From Paraspadella gotoi (lineage: Eukaryota > Chaetognatha), in NCBI GenBank assembly GCA_051294375.1, contig CM119266.1, positions 644,240-708,239 on the forward strand: 64,000 nt of DNA, read 5' to 3'. Position numbers and translations under genes: made by a program. The notes under the pieces were generated by a model. It saw nothing but the letters and a program-made list of their open reading frames with translations, was not told the origin of the DNA and did not search any database. This document shows positions 23,813-34,173 of this stretch, piece after piece. Position 1 is the first letter of the stretch; the number at the start of each line of letters is the position of its first letter.

Positions 23813-24531
23813 GATTTCGGAATTAGACGGAAATGAGGAAAGGATTAGGATTTGAGCCGCGAGAGGGAGCGGCGCCTCTAAACCGTGAGTGGGCGTGGCC
23901 GACGCCAGGGGGGCGGGACGGTAGAGGCGCGTCAAAGCGGAAACGGCGCGTCAGGAAAGGAGAGTGGGGGCGGACGCGGAAGCGAATGGGACACGTGTAG
24001 CCGACGAAGATACATAATTAGACAACAAAGTTGAAAAGAGAAGAAATAAAGAGAAAATTGAGAAAGCGAATTAGAGGAAAGGAGGAAAGGAGAGAAGGAG
24101 AGAGGAGGAGAGAGAGAAAGAGATAGTGAGGACTGAGAAAGACAAAGAAAGAGATTGAAAAATATTGATTAAGCAAAAAAAGAAGAAAATAAGAAAGAAA
24201 AAAAATTATCAAAAAAGGAAAGAAAAATAATATTAAAATAAAGGATTTAAAATGTAAAATTAGGAAGAGAGCTAGGATATTAATGTTTTTTTTTCATAAA
24301 CCCGAAATAAAACCGAAAATAGGACAAAAATGGCGCACAAAGAGGGAGAATGTAAAATCGAACCTATCTTCCTTCAGCTCGCTTTCTAATTTCTACCAAC
24401 TTATTCTCTTTTCCCTCTTCCTTCTATTTCTCTCATTTTCTCTCCAATCAACTCTCTCTATTTCCCAACTCACCTTTCGCCCCCCCCTTCCATCTCGTCC
24501 CCCCCTCGTTTTTTTTCTTGGATTGCGCGTG

Positions 24532-24835
24532 CATGGCCGCGCGCGCAGAGTTTCGCACGCAGAGTTTCGCACGCGGCAGCCATTTCGCGCGGGAAGTTAA
24601 TCTAAACTGGATTGGCTTTCGGGCGGCCGAGACGACGGCGGAAGGCGGTGGCGGGCTGCGGCGGGCGGTGGCGGCGCGACGGTGGCGGATCGGGTGGCGG
24701 GTGTAGCGTGGGCGGAAACAGCGTGGCGTCAAAGACGAGGACGGCGACGTCGCCCGAAAACGTGACGAAGTTGACGGTGACGCTGTCGTCGTCGATTTTC
24801 GACGTTTCCGATTTTCAAACTCAGATGGCGCTGAA
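24532..24835. promoter_or_regulatory. GC-rich island with E2F-like site
   Basis: CpG-dense segment in AT-rich surroundings. It contains TTTCGCGCGGGAA (24583-24595), which matches the E2F consensus TTTSSCGC by established knowledge, and two tandem copies of 'gcagagtttcgcac'. Open frames exist on both strands (for example plus 24612-24890, minus 24448-25068), so it may also contain a coding first exon. I cannot choose a strand. The flanks 23813-24530 are purine-rich filler. Confidence 0.4.
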
Positions 24836-25190
24836 TGAAAAAAAAAACACAAAACAAAAAACAACACTCCCCCCCCCCAAAAAAAAACAGTAACAATCAG
24901 ATGGCGCAAACGAAACTGTTTGGTTTTGTCGATAGAGCATCGGGGGCGCTGGCGTGAAAGGAGGAAAAACTGAGAGAAAAAAAAGATCATCGATTTTCGA
25001 TGTCGATAAACGTTTTTTTTTCTCTCTGGTTTTTGTTCATTAATTTTTTTCCTTCCAAATATCCTCATTATTATTTTTTATTGTTATTGTTATTTTTCGT
25101 TTCTTTGTTTGTTTGTTCTCTTAAAATAAATATTCAAATATGATGTATGATCATGATTTTAGTATTTCCCTTTGTTTCGTTTTTGAAATT

Positions 25191-25356
25191 TGTTTGCAAA
25201 GTAAAATAGATTTTATGGTGATAAAACAACGATTATTATTTATTTATTATTATAATTTATTAAATCGGACAGGTTCGTATTAAGAACCCAAACATTTCCG
25301 ATTTTAATAAATAATCATTGTTGTATCACCAAAAAATCTATTTTACTTTGCAAACA
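25191..25356. mobile_element. MITE-like hairpin element
   Basis: The arm at 25191-25269 pairs with 25297-25356 ('tgtttgcaaagtaaaataga' with its reverse complement, plus 'attaaatcgga' with 'tccgattttaat'), leaving a loop of about 27 bp. The 10-mer 'tgtatgatca' occurs at 25144-25153 and 25359-25368 and may be a target-site duplication, although the left copy is 37 bp outside the arm. There is no internal ORF. A simple hairpin is the minimum reading. Confidence 0.7.
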
Positions 25357-25392
25357 GGTGTATGATCAATAATACATTAAACAATTTGGTTA

Positions 25393-25590
25393 ATGAAAAT
25401 AAAAAAAGCCACAGCAACGATCGTTTTTCCCGCGGCGGAAGCAACGACTCCGACCGCAGCAAAAGCGGCAGAGCAGCGCTGATCTAACGGGATCGACACG
25501 ACGACAGTGACTGAAAAAACGTTGAGTCAATTCAAACAAAGTAGATTGCTTAATGTTTACATACAAATTAAAAAGATAACTTTAACATAA
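25393..25590 (+). CDS. Short frame split by one TGA, unidentified
   Basis: ATG at 25393 opens a 29-codon frame, 'MKIKKATATIVFPAAEATTP' then 'TAAKAAEQR', which ends at TGA 25480. The same frame then runs 35 more codons ('SNGIDTTTVTEKTLSQFKQS') to TAA 25588. The first half is Ala/Thr-rich. It could be two exons, one frame with a sequencing error, or noise. It sits between the hairpin element and an R1 repeat copy. Confidence 0.25.
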
Positions 25591-25734
25591 AAATAATAAA
25601 ATTAGTTTATTCGCATGCAAATAATTATAATCAAATAAATAAGCCAGAAAGAAGAAATGCAGAAGTTAAAAAAAAATGTAGGAAGAGATTAAAAGAGCGA
25701 GAAGAAAGGAAAGAAAGTCTAAAACATTCTATGA

Positions 25735-25980
25735 AATAGGTACAACCAATATAAAAATTATCCATTCATTTAATAAATAAGCTATCTTGCCCCTGACTTT
25801 GGACAGGCTTTGGTGGTTTAAGGCCTCCATCACTCTTACAAGATAATGACATAGCAGGTCCCTGCAAGCTTTCAATCAAGACTCTCTCACAGTCTCGTTT
25901 ATTCACTCCCAGAGTACCTGTCTTCCCTATCAATGAAGTGGTATAATGTTTCAAAGAATGTTTCAATTGTATGGAAAGAC
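25735..25980 (-). mobile_element. Dispersed repeat R1, copy a (with short ORF)
   Basis: 'ggtacaaccaat', 'cattcatttaataaataagc', 'tatcttgcccctgacttt' and 'ggtggtttaaggcctccatc' recur at 51381-51515 (same orientation), at 62630-63185 (opposite orientation, interrupted), and in part at 36905-36955. On the minus strand a 66-codon frame (25966-25766) ends with 'SDGGLKPPKPVQSQGQDSLF' and stops at the 'ttattaaatga' boundary, as expected for the 3' end of an element-encoded protein. No known family was recognised. Confidence 0.7.
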
Positions 25981-26038
25981 CACTACCTTAAGTAAGTACT
26001 TTTTATAATTAAAATATTTGAATTACGTATCTTCATAG

Positions 26039-26254
26039 CTCTGCAGAGTATTTAGTTTTTCGTTCGTACGTCCCAAACGTAGAAATTGTGGCGGTATATT
26101 CACACCGCCTCACGTCTACTTTGCGTTGGCAAAGCGAGACCGTCGTAGGGTAACCGCGCCAGTGACTGGAGGCGTCACTGAGGGTCGGAAGCCTCCAAAG
26201 CCAACAGTGAGATGCCCGATCCCAATGGGCATCACAGGCAACCCGGCTGTTTAA
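26039..26254 (+). other. Hairpin-rich segment: structured RNA or coding exon
   Basis: Four successive hairpins are visible: 26088-26113 (stem GCGGT/ACCGC extended by GTG/CAC), 26113-26140 (CTTTGC-gttg-GCAAAG with outer GTCT/AGAC), 26160-26180 (CAGTGAC/GTCACTG) and 26207-26236 (GATGCCC/GGGCATC extended by GTG/CAC). The plus frame 26039-26254 is also open for 71 codons, and the minus strand is open too. GC content is well above the flanks. R1 copy a lies just upstream. No known ncRNA family is recognised. Confidence 0.4.
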
Positions 26255-26417
26255 TCAAGTGTAGGAAAGAAAGGGCGATATTAAACATCAATATTTTTTT
26301 AATATTTTCTCTATTTTGTTCTTTCTTTCCTTATTTTTTCTTTCTTTTCCTTTTTTCTATTTCCTTAACTCAATACTCTCCCAATATACTTCGGTTTCAG
26401 TCACTTCCTTTGCCTAA

Positions 26418-26420
<3 letters not shown>

Positions 26421-26464
<44 letters not shown>

Positions 26465-26466
26465 CG

Positions 26467-26547
<81 letters not shown>

Positions 26548-26592
26548 CTTCTTCTCGCTCTCTCTTTCTCTCTCTCTCTTCTCTCTCTCTCC
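26421..26592 (+). repeat. (CT)n microsatellite
   Basis: Interrupted (CT)n over about 170 bp, followed by 'tttctgtttttttcctt'. Confidence 0.95.
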
Positions 26593-26744
26593 GCTTTCGT
26601 TTCTGTTTTTTTCCTTAACTGTCGAGTTACTTCGATATAAAAATATCAATGAGTGGAGAGACAAAAGAATCAATAATAAAGAGAAAAAGAGAAAAAACAT
26701 CGAGAAAGAAAAAATAAAAAGATGATAGAGAGAATCGAACTCGA

Positions 26745-26998
26745 GAAGAGCAAAAAAAAGAAAGAAAGAAGAAAAAGAAAAAGAAAAAATAAGAAAGAAG
26801 CAAAAAAAAGGAAAGAAAGAAGGAAAAATAAAAAGAAAAAATAAGAAAGAAGCAAAAAAAAAGGAAAGAAAGAAGGAAAAAGAAAAAGAAAAAATAATAA
26901 AGAAGCAAAAAAAGAAAAGAAAGAAGGAAAAAGAAAAAGAAAAAATAAGAAAGAAGCAAAAAAAGGAAAGAAAGAAGGAAAAAGAAAAAGAAAAAAAT
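26745..26998 (+). repeat. ~51-bp purine-only tandem repeat, 5 units
   Basis: Units of AAGAAAGAAG, a single C, then A-rich purines ('ggaaagaaagaagg'). One C per unit marks the period. Minus-strand frames are Phe/Ser/Leu shadows. Confidence 0.9.
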
Positions 26999-27064
26999 AA
27001 GAAGTCAAGAATCGAGGATCGAAAACAAAAGACTTTTTTTGTCTTTATTTTCCTCTTTCCCTTT

Positions 27065-27400
27065 CCACTTCTCGTCTTCCTTCATCTCTCCCTCAATTCT
27101 TTCTCGTCTTTCCTCCATCTCTNNNNNNNNNNNNNNNNNNNNNNNNNNNNNNNNNNNNNNNNNNNNNNNNNNNNNNNNNNNNNNNNNNNNNNNNNNNNNN
27201 NNNNNNNNNNNNNNNNNNNNNNNNNNNNNNNNNNNNNNNNNNNNNNNNNNNNNNNNNNNNNNNNNNNNNNNNNNNNNNNNNNNNNNNNNNNNNNNNNNNN
27301 NNNNNNNNNNNNNNNNNNNNNNNNNNNNNNNNNNNNCATCTCTCCCTCAATTCTTTCTCGTCTTTCCTCCATCTCTTCCTCGATTCTTTCTCGTCTTTCC
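27065..27400 (+). repeat. 33-bp pyrimidine satellite with 214-N gap
   Basis: 'catctctccctcaattcttt' followed by 'ctcgtctttcctc' repeats on both sides of an N run at 27123-27336. The array was probably collapsed by the assembler. Confidence 0.85.
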
Positions 27401-27468
27401 TCCCTTCTCCTTCACCGTGTGGCGAACATAAAGGGATTTATTGCTTTTCTAACGTAATAACAGACAAC

Positions 27469-27580
27469 GATGTCGACGACGACAACGACGACGATGACGA
27501 CAACGACAACGACGACCATGACGACAACGACGACGACGATGAGAAGTTGTCTTCGCAGCAAAATAGAATCCGATTATTGG

Positions 27581-27624
<44 letters not shown>

Positions 27625-27628
27625 TCCA
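27469..27628 (+). repeat. GAC triplet tract then (CT)n
   Basis: GAC/AAC/GAT triplets (27469-27545) followed by (CT)n (27580-27622). Minus frames give Ser runs. From 27630 to 27870 the sequence is AT-rich with nothing recognised. Confidence 0.85.
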
Positions 27629-27872
27629 CCCATTTAATTCGATCTTTTTCGGTATTTATAAATTAATGGGTGAAAAATGGAACCTAATTAGAAACGGTAA
27701 TTAATTTTCACCTCATTCTCTCCAAAAAAACAAAAACAGAATTGTTAAACGGTAAATAAAATTTATACTTTTAAATTAAAATTATACTATATTATATGTA
27801 TAAATTTAAGAAGTATATTTAGAAATTAATAATTAAATAAAAGATTAAACTTAATAACTAAAACGCTCAATA

Positions 27873-28022
27873 GTTGGAAAAATAATTATCGAAAAACCTT
27901 TTCGCTATGACGTCTATAAATTTCGTACAACCAATAGAAGATCCCTTCTGATTTTAGACAAAAAGCCGACATGGCAAATGTCAAAAACTGACAGAAATGA
28001 GAAAACAAAGGATGACAATTGA
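27873..28022 (+). CDS. Possible exon, product unknown
   Basis: A stop-free stretch of 49 codons reads 'VGKIIIEKPFRYDVYKFRTT' then 'NRRSLLILDKKPTW', and ends at TGA 28020. A one-base shift near 27960 would instead continue for about 45 codons ('TEMRKQRMTIDDKILEMIQR') to 28113. The basic, aromatic composition looks protein-like in an AT-rich region. Splice sites are not clear and no domain is claimed. Confidence 0.3.
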   Translation, partial: VGKIIIEKPFRYDVYKFRTTNRRSLLILDKKPTWQMSKTDRNEKTKDDN

Positions 28023-28305
28023 CGACAAAATTTTGGAGATGATCCAGAGACCGGAGACGAGCTCCTACCATTTCTCAGAAATCGGCTGCCAGAACCTAAT
28101 TTCACTTTTCTGATGTTAACTAATTTTTAAGTTAACATGTTAAGATGGGGTTCGCTGTGTTACCAATGGCCTTCAGTTACGCTTCAAAGTTAGTCTTTAA
28201 AAGATCATGCGGTGCCTTTTAGTTAATAGATAGTAATGTACTTAAAGTTTTAACCAATAAGTCTTTGGTGCCCTTGTCGTTGGTCTGATGCTGTGATACT
28301 TCACA

Positions 28306-28438
28306 GAAAATCTTCGCTTCTTCAAGACACGCGATCCTGTTTCGTATCTCCGTTTATATTCGTGCTGACGTCTGCGGAAGATTTCAAGACGCGGAATAAT
28401 CTCGAACGTTTGGCTTTGAACTCAAAAAAGGATTGAGG
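28306..28438 (+). CDS. Candidate exon with good donor, product unknown
   Basis: It lies between an acceptor ending 'cttcacag' and the donor GAG/GTAAAT at 28438/28439. The frame 'KIFASSRHAILFRISVYIRA' changes by one base in the middle to 'KTRNNLERLALNSKKD', so one indel is needed. No family is recognised. Confidence 0.3.
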
Positions 28439-28446
28439 TAAATTAG

Positions 28447-28560
28447 TTATCTCCCACGGGAGATAATACTATATGTCAAGGCAAATTAGGTATCTTTGCA
28501 ACTCCAGGCCGTCGGCCTGTCACGGTATCTGCAAGATACTGTACATATATTATATAATAT
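28447..28560 (+). promoter_or_regulatory. Hairpin cluster followed by TATA-like sequence
   Basis: Hairpins at 28447-28466 (TTATCTCCC/GGGAGATAA), 28506-28518 (AGGCC/GGCCT) and 28522-28542 (GGTATCT-gca-AGATAC with outer AC/GT) precede TATATAATATATAAG near 28549-28563. The layout resembles a retroelement LTR or promoter, but no second LTR was found in the window. Confidence 0.35.
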
Positions 28561-28679
28561 ATAAGCAATTGTAGTAAATGTACAAGTGAACACTCGCCGG
28601 CACTCAAGTCAAAACTTCGTACCAGAATCCTTGGAATCTTAGATCCTACTCCCTTCCTTAGCCCTCCTCACACCCCCGC

Positions 28680-29235
28680 CCGGCCTTCTGTGGGAGTTCA
28701 TCACCTTGTAGGCGCGCTCGACATGCGCCCTCGCACGCCCCCTTTTCACAAATCAGGGCGCATGACCCTCAGTCCAGCCGCCTCTTCGCCCCCGTTCTCG
28801 CCTCAGCGCCTTTCGCCACCAGCTGAGGCCCGCCCGCCACCCGCTTCTCACGCCCTCAGGCCCTCGACAGCCCCACCGCCCCGCCTTTTCAACAATCTAG
28901 GCCTCGCCACCGTGCGCCGCCGCCCTTCTCACCCTCAGCCTAGCGTGCCGACCGCGCCGCCCGGGCCCCCCTTACTTCACCGCTGCAGCCCTCGACGCCC
29001 CATCGCCGCGCGCTTTTGCGACAATCAGCACCTGCGGCCTACCGACCGCCCGCCCTTCTCAACCCGTCAGCCCTCGCACCCGCCCGCCCCGGCCTTGCTC
29101 ACACCCTCGAGTCCTCGACAGGCGCCGTCCGCCCCCTTCTGGCACACCTCAGCCCTCGCCATCACGCCCGCTCCCTCTCTCAGCCCTCCAGCCCTCTCCT
29201 ACGCCCCCGCTTCCACCCTTCTCAAGCCTCGACCA
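28680..29235 (+). repeat. GC-rich degenerate minisatellite (~40-50 bp units)
   Basis: Highly C-rich sequence with recurring 'gcccttctcaccctcagcc' and 'cctcg' modules at 40-50 bp intervals. The open frame 28690-29466 (258 codons, Pro/Ala/Ser-rich) crosses it. Its length can be explained by scarce stops in C-rich DNA, so I do not call a gene. Confidence 0.6.
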
Positions 29236-29645
29236 TCCACCGTCACAAGCGTCTCAACTTTCTTTTCTCCTTCGGCTGCCAATTTTTTCTCGCAAATAAA
29301 AGTCAAATTTTTTTTATTTGAAAAAAACGATTCGGCGGCGGGAAGCCTTAGCTTCGCTTCGCTCCGGACACCGGGATTATTCCTTGTTAATATTCTCATT
29401 TCTGTCGTTGTGATTAAAGGGAAAGTTGCAGCAAACATTAAATTCGTTGTTTCCAAATATAAATAAAGAAAAAATGACATAAAATTAAATAAAATATCGA
29501 TTATTGAGAATTTACATTCCTCATCGATTCAGTTGACTTTTACCAAACGACATCCGAGGGAATCGACAAACGGAAAAGACAATCGGTTCGGTGGAAGATT
29601 AATGAATAAATAATTAATAAATTTAGACAACACTCTAAATATTCA

Positions 29646-29822
29646 ATGAAAATACTTTTTAACCGCGAGCATCCGATTCGGCACGACGCATTTCCTAATC
29701 TCATTTGGGCCCAAATTCATTCTCATGAGGCACAAGACGGCGCTGGATGCCGTCGGCTTTCGAAACAAAAGGGCATCGATGAAGAGATAAGTGAGTTGGA
29801 ACCGGAAACCCGTCTCTTTTAG
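29646..29822 (+). CDS. Short frame or exon, product unknown
   Basis: ATG at 29646 opens 58 codons reading 'EHPIRHDAFPNLIWAQIHSH' and later 'SKQKGIDEEISELEPETRLF', ending at TAG 29820. A strong donor GTGAGT lies inside at 29791, so the real exon may end at 29790 after 'GIDEEI'. Amino-acid composition is balanced and protein-like. An upstream frame at 29514-29615 ('DSVDFYQTTSEGIDKRKRQS') may be a preceding exon. No family is recognised. Confidence 0.4.
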   Translation: MKILFNREHPIRHDAFPNLIWAQIHSHEAQDGAGCRRLSKQKGIDEEISELEPETRLF

Positions 29823-30129
29823 ATTTTTTGATTTAGGTCAGTCTGGCATTCTTTTTGTCCAGTTTTTATAATTATCTCTTCATATATTTATCTGTTCTAA
29901 TAATTAATTTGTTCAATCATTCATTTATTCATTCAATCATTAATTAATTATTTATTACCTAATTTATTTAAGTATTCATCAATTGTTTATTCATTCATTC
30001 ATACTTTCATTCATTTCATTGAGAGTCCAGAGCCTCAACTTCAGCCTTTTGAGCCACAGGCAGGAAATGCCAACCGCCGAGAGATATGACCGGATGCCCG
30101 ATGAAAATGTCATTCGCGGCCGAAAGGCG

Positions 30130-30480
30130 GAAGTAATTATGGCCGAAACGGAAATGGATAAAGCCGGAAATGGTTAAAACCGGAAATGGATGAAGCCGGA
30201 AATGGATGAAGCCGGAAATAGATGAATTAGGAAATGGATGGAACAAGTGTAGCAGAATAGATTGAAATAGAAATAGTTGGAACTGGAAATGGCTCAAGTA
30301 GTGAATGAAACAAAAACGGATGAAACCAAAAATGAATTCGTAAATGGATCAAATGAAAAATGGATGGAAATAGAAATAGATAGAACTGAAACTTTATACC
30401 GGAAATTAATTGAACCGGAAGTACTTGGAACCGGATATATACATAACCGGGTAAATAAAATGGGAAGTGGAGAGAACCGG
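30130..30480 (+). repeat. Degenerate CCGGAAATGGAT repeat
   Basis: Irregular 15-20 bp units containing 'ccggaaatggat' are dense from 30150 to 30260 and looser to 30480. Short frames on either strand follow the repeat. From 29823 to 30130 the sequence is AT-rich with ATTC-type microsatellite and no gene. Confidence 0.7.
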
Positions 30481-30494
30481 ATGTATATTTTATT

Positions 30495-30538
30495 GTATAA
30501 TATATATATAATATAATATAATATAATATAATATATAT

Positions 30539-30588
<50 letters not shown>

Positions 30589-30622
30589 TATAATATAATA
30601 TAATATATAATATATAATATCG
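30495..30622. repeat. (AT)n / TATAA tract
   Basis: About 125 bp of AT dinucleotides and ATATA units. Minus-strand Tyr/Ile frames are shadows. Confidence 0.95.
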
Positions 30623-31020
30623 AGAAGATGGGAAACAGGAAACAGGAAAACAGAAAAGTATGGAAGGCAAAATGGCAAATTGTAAAAAATTGTATAAAAT
30701 TATTCATAACTCTTTGATGGTAAAAACGAAACATAAAAATCGCGAACTAAATAGAGAACAACAACGAACATAATTCCTAAAAAGGATAAAACTCACGACA
30801 ATTTATTGAAGTCAGTCACACTGTTGTGTCACTTGAAACCGCAAAATGTATCGCCGGAAACGTGAAACGAGTCGGCGCCGGAAACCGACGTCGAATCGAG
30901 CAACTGGGAAATCGAGTTTCCCCATAAAACGAATGGAATCGTAAACCTGATGGATTCATAAACGAGATGGAACCGAAAGAGAGAGTCAGACTCTGGCCTA
31001 ATCGTTTTTTTTTTTCACAG

Positions 31021-31089
31021 AATCAGTTTCCATTTGGCGGCGAAGTGAGACCGATTCGTCTCGATGATGTCGTTCGACTGATTGAGTGA
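31021..31089 (+). CDS. Candidate short terminal exon, product unknown
   Basis: A textbook 3' splice site (ctaat, 13 T, 'cacag' ending at 31020) leads into 22 codons, 'NQFPFGGEVRPIRLDDVVRL' plus IE, ending at TGA 31087. A possible upstream exon starts at an ATG near 30847 and ends at a GTAAACC donor, but its phase selects a different frame. On the minus strand the frame '31130-31003' is also open. Moderate evidence of an exon, no evidence of identity. Confidence 0.3.
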   Translation, partial: NQFPFGGEVRPIRLDDVVRLIE

Positions 31090-31485
31090 TTGCCATTGGC
31101 ATTAGTGATTGGTGATTGTTTTGTACCCATTTACGATATAATGAATTAATGATGGACACAAGAGGCAACTCTGAATTACTACTGAAATTATTTGAACAGA
31201 AACTTTTTATCATTAACCTTTTACTTCTAATTATGTTCATTCTCTGTCTTTCTCTGTCTCTCTCTAACTCACACAAAATAACTTGTTACAATTCGTCCAA
31301 TCTGGGTGACGTTGATCGCCCCCGCCCGGATCGCCCCCCCACCTTTATTGTCGTTACCTCACTTTTTCAACTCCCGAAAATCTTTCTTCGTTTTCCATCT
31401 CGATTTCAACAGGAAAAAAAATTACGATTCTTTTTTTTTTTTCTCCTTTTGCCGAAAAACCTTTCACCCATTTGTAAAGTCAACG

Positions 31486-31486
31486 A

Positions 31487-31566
<80 letters not shown>
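31486..31566 (+). repeat. (CT)n microsatellite
   Basis: About 35 CT units. A (CCG)n tract follows at 31648-31720. Neither has a supported gene; 31760-32420 is filler with purine- and pyrimidine-rich runs. Confidence 0.95.
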
Positions 31567-31568
<2 letters not shown>

Positions 31569-32423
31569 GCTCCGTCGAACGTCGCTCGCCCTCGCCACCA
31601 TTGTTACAGGGAGAGATTGCGGTAATGGATATGGCGAACCATGGTGACCTCCGCCGCCGCGCCGCCCGCCGCCCGCCCGCCGCCACCCGCCGCCGCCGCC
31701 GCCGCCGCCGCCACCCCCCTTCTCCACTCCGCACGTAGTCGAGCAAATCTCCGGTCGCCGTTCGACGATCGAGGTTAACATCGGGTCGTGGATGGCGTAT
31801 CGGGGAGTGGTTCTTGCTAGTGGGCTTTTTTCTCCATAGTTGTGGTCTGTTGAGACGTCAAATTTTGGTGAGCATGATTTTCCGGTTTGTGAGTGATTAG
31901 TACTATAAGTAAAAATTAATAGATGCGATTTTTTTATTGTTTCTTGATTTTACGAATAAGTTTTCAACGTCGCCGTTTTCTCACTGTTCCCAGTGTTCCC
32001 TTCTATTGCCTGTCCCCTTCTTTCTAATCTCTTCTTTCCTCCATCCCTCGCTATCCTATTCACTCCTTCCCTGATTTTCTATCTCTCCCTTCCCACATCT
32101 TCATTCCCTCTCTCTCTCTCTCTTTCCTCCCTCTCTCCCTCTCCCCCTTCTCCCTTCTTTCCCTCATTCGGCGACATTTACCGACTATCGAAAGTCGATT
32201 TCTTAAACTCGGCGGAGATCAAAGGAGCAAAAAAAGAAAAAAAAAGAAAAAGAGAAAAAAAGTCGATTTTCGGAAAATAAGAGAAAAGATAAAATAAAGA
32301 AAAAGAAAAAAGAAAGAAGAATAATTGACACTTGTCAAAGACTCAAATAAAGAATATATCATACTGAATTAACAATTTATAATACAAATTATATTTTTCT
32401 TCTTCCCTTTCCTTACTTTTTTT

Positions 32424-32850
32424 TTATTTGCCTACGCCGAAACCAAAAGGTAAGTCTCGGACTTTTCTTTTTTTTTCTGAATGGTAGGTTTGCTTTCTGG
32501 ACGAGGGTAGAGACAGAAAAGTGGGTGATATTAAATAACTAAGATAGGTAAGAGAAGTAGAAATAAAAAAGGTTAAAAGTCGAGAAAATGAAGAGATTTC
32601 TGCGAGAAAAAAAACGAGAAAAATACGTAGATGTTGTATGCATCAGGGTAATTAATTTCATGTGATTTTACCAAATTGATCCGTCAGAGATTTTGATCAA
32701 TAGAAAAGACTTTTGCCAGAAAAATGGAAAAGAAGAAAAATACGTAAATTGCGAAAAACGTAAAACTGTAGTTTGATTCTGCGCCAAAAAGTAATGTTGG
32801 CGTTGACGCCAACTAAAGTCGTCATCGTCGTGTTCGTTCGTCGTCGTCAT
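32424..32850 (-). CDS. Candidate two-exon gene, product unknown
   Basis: Minus-strand ATG at 32850 opens a 60-codon frame that begins with Thr, Asn, Asp residues, then 'FSWRQRQHYFLAQNQTTVLR'. Its stop lies inside the donor TTTG/GTAAAA (32672/32671). A polypyrimidine acceptor ends at 32600, and the next frame runs 57 codons to TAA at 32426-32424, ending 'KRKVRDLPFGFGVGK'. The simple splice join is not phase-compatible, so an indel or another exon is required. A perfect plus-strand donor AAG/GTAAGT at 32449/32450 conflicts with this model. Confidence 0.3.
32781..32813. promoter_or_regulatory. E2F-like sites and GTTGGCG palindrome
   Basis: GCGCCAAAA (32781-32789) matches the reverse complement of the E2F consensus. 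Next to it is GTTGGCG-ttga-CGCCAAC (32796-32813), a perfect 7-bp inverted repeat containing further TTGGCG cores. It overlaps the candidate minus-strand first exon. Confidence 0.35.
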
Positions 32851-33200
32851 TTTCGTCGTCGGCGTTGTATTGCATCCAAAGATCTAATTGTTGACGTCAT
32901 GATTAATAAAAAATTCGTAAACATTTAAAAAACAAAAATCATAATTTTCTGAAAGGATATAAACTCGCGTACACTTTAATACCATGTCGATAAAGTTGTA
33001 GTTTTTTAAATTGCTTACCTGCCCGAGTGCTCCATCCCAAGGCCTGCCACTTCGACCATCTCGTCCAACCCCCCCTCCACAACCCTCCGCCCCTCTTCCA
33101 ACCCCCATCTCAAATCGGCCCCGTGATTTTCTCTCTTTTCATTGACTTCGACCGGAGAAAAAAAAGAGGCCGGACGACGGGGATGATTTACGAGGAAAGT

Positions 33201-33202
<2 letters not shown>

Positions 33203-33253
<51 letters not shown>

Positions 33254-33267
33254 TAGTAAGAGAGAAA

Positions 33268-33312
<45 letters not shown>

Positions 33313-33384
33313 GAAGAAAGAAAGAAAGAAAGAAAAGAGAAGAAGAAGAAAGAGAAAAGAAAGAAAGACAGACAGACAGACAGA
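33203..33384 (+). repeat. (GA)n, (GAAA)n and (GACA)n compound microsatellite
   Basis: (GA)n to 33250, then (GAAA)n, then (GACA)5 near 33365-33382. Frames through it are Arg/Glu/Lys shadows. Confidence 0.95.
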
Positions 33385-34173
33385 GAGAGACGGCGTCCCC
33401 CGTCGGTCCGAAATGATGCGAGAAATGAAAGCCTGGGCGTGGCTTCCTTGACGTTCGCTAATCGCATCCGTGGGTTACGGTAATTATATTTCCCTCATCT
33501 TTCGTTTTATCGCTGGCGGGAATTTCATTTTTTTGCGCAGCTTGATTAAAACTCGTATCATTTTTATTACGCGAAATTTGTTTTCATATTTTAATAAACA
33601 AATTGAGAAGTTTTTTCTGATTGATGTTGCAATGTTGGACTCCTTGTAGGCAGTTTTCTAATTGTTGTTGCTGTTTTTGTTTTTGTTGCTCTTGTCGTCG
33701 TCGTTGTTGTTGTTTTTGTTGTTGTTGCTGTTGTTTTTGTTGTTGTTCGCTTTGGTTGCCAATGTCTTCGTCCATCTGATCCTCATTTTCCTCTACACTT
33801 TCATTTCCCTTTCTTTCGACGTACGTACACTCTCGTCCGAGATTCAGTGCGTGCGACGCTGTCCGTACAGCGCCACGTTTTTCCTAGGTGGGGGCGTTCC
33901 AAGATCCTCTTTTTGCCCGTAACACTCGAAAAGGTTCTCCCTGTACGTGCCTTCTCCCCCTTACTAAGCGGCCGCTCGTACGTGCCCGGGGTGGAAAACG
34001 GGACTCGTCCGCTCGCTCGTGCGTGCGGGACCCGAAAATTTCGTGACTCCGTCCGCGAGCGTGCGGTCGTGGGCGCGCGTGAGTGCGAGCGTGCGAGCGT
34101 CGGAGGGAAGATTCGCTCTACTTTCCCTCGAGTTCCGACGAAATCTCGTCTCGACGATGAGAAGCGCAATTTC

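Noticed and set aside
28690-29466. 258-codon plus-strand ORF, the longest in the window
   Set aside because: Pro/Ala/Ser-rich translation of a C-rich degenerate minisatellite; length is explained by scarcity of stop codons in such DNA.
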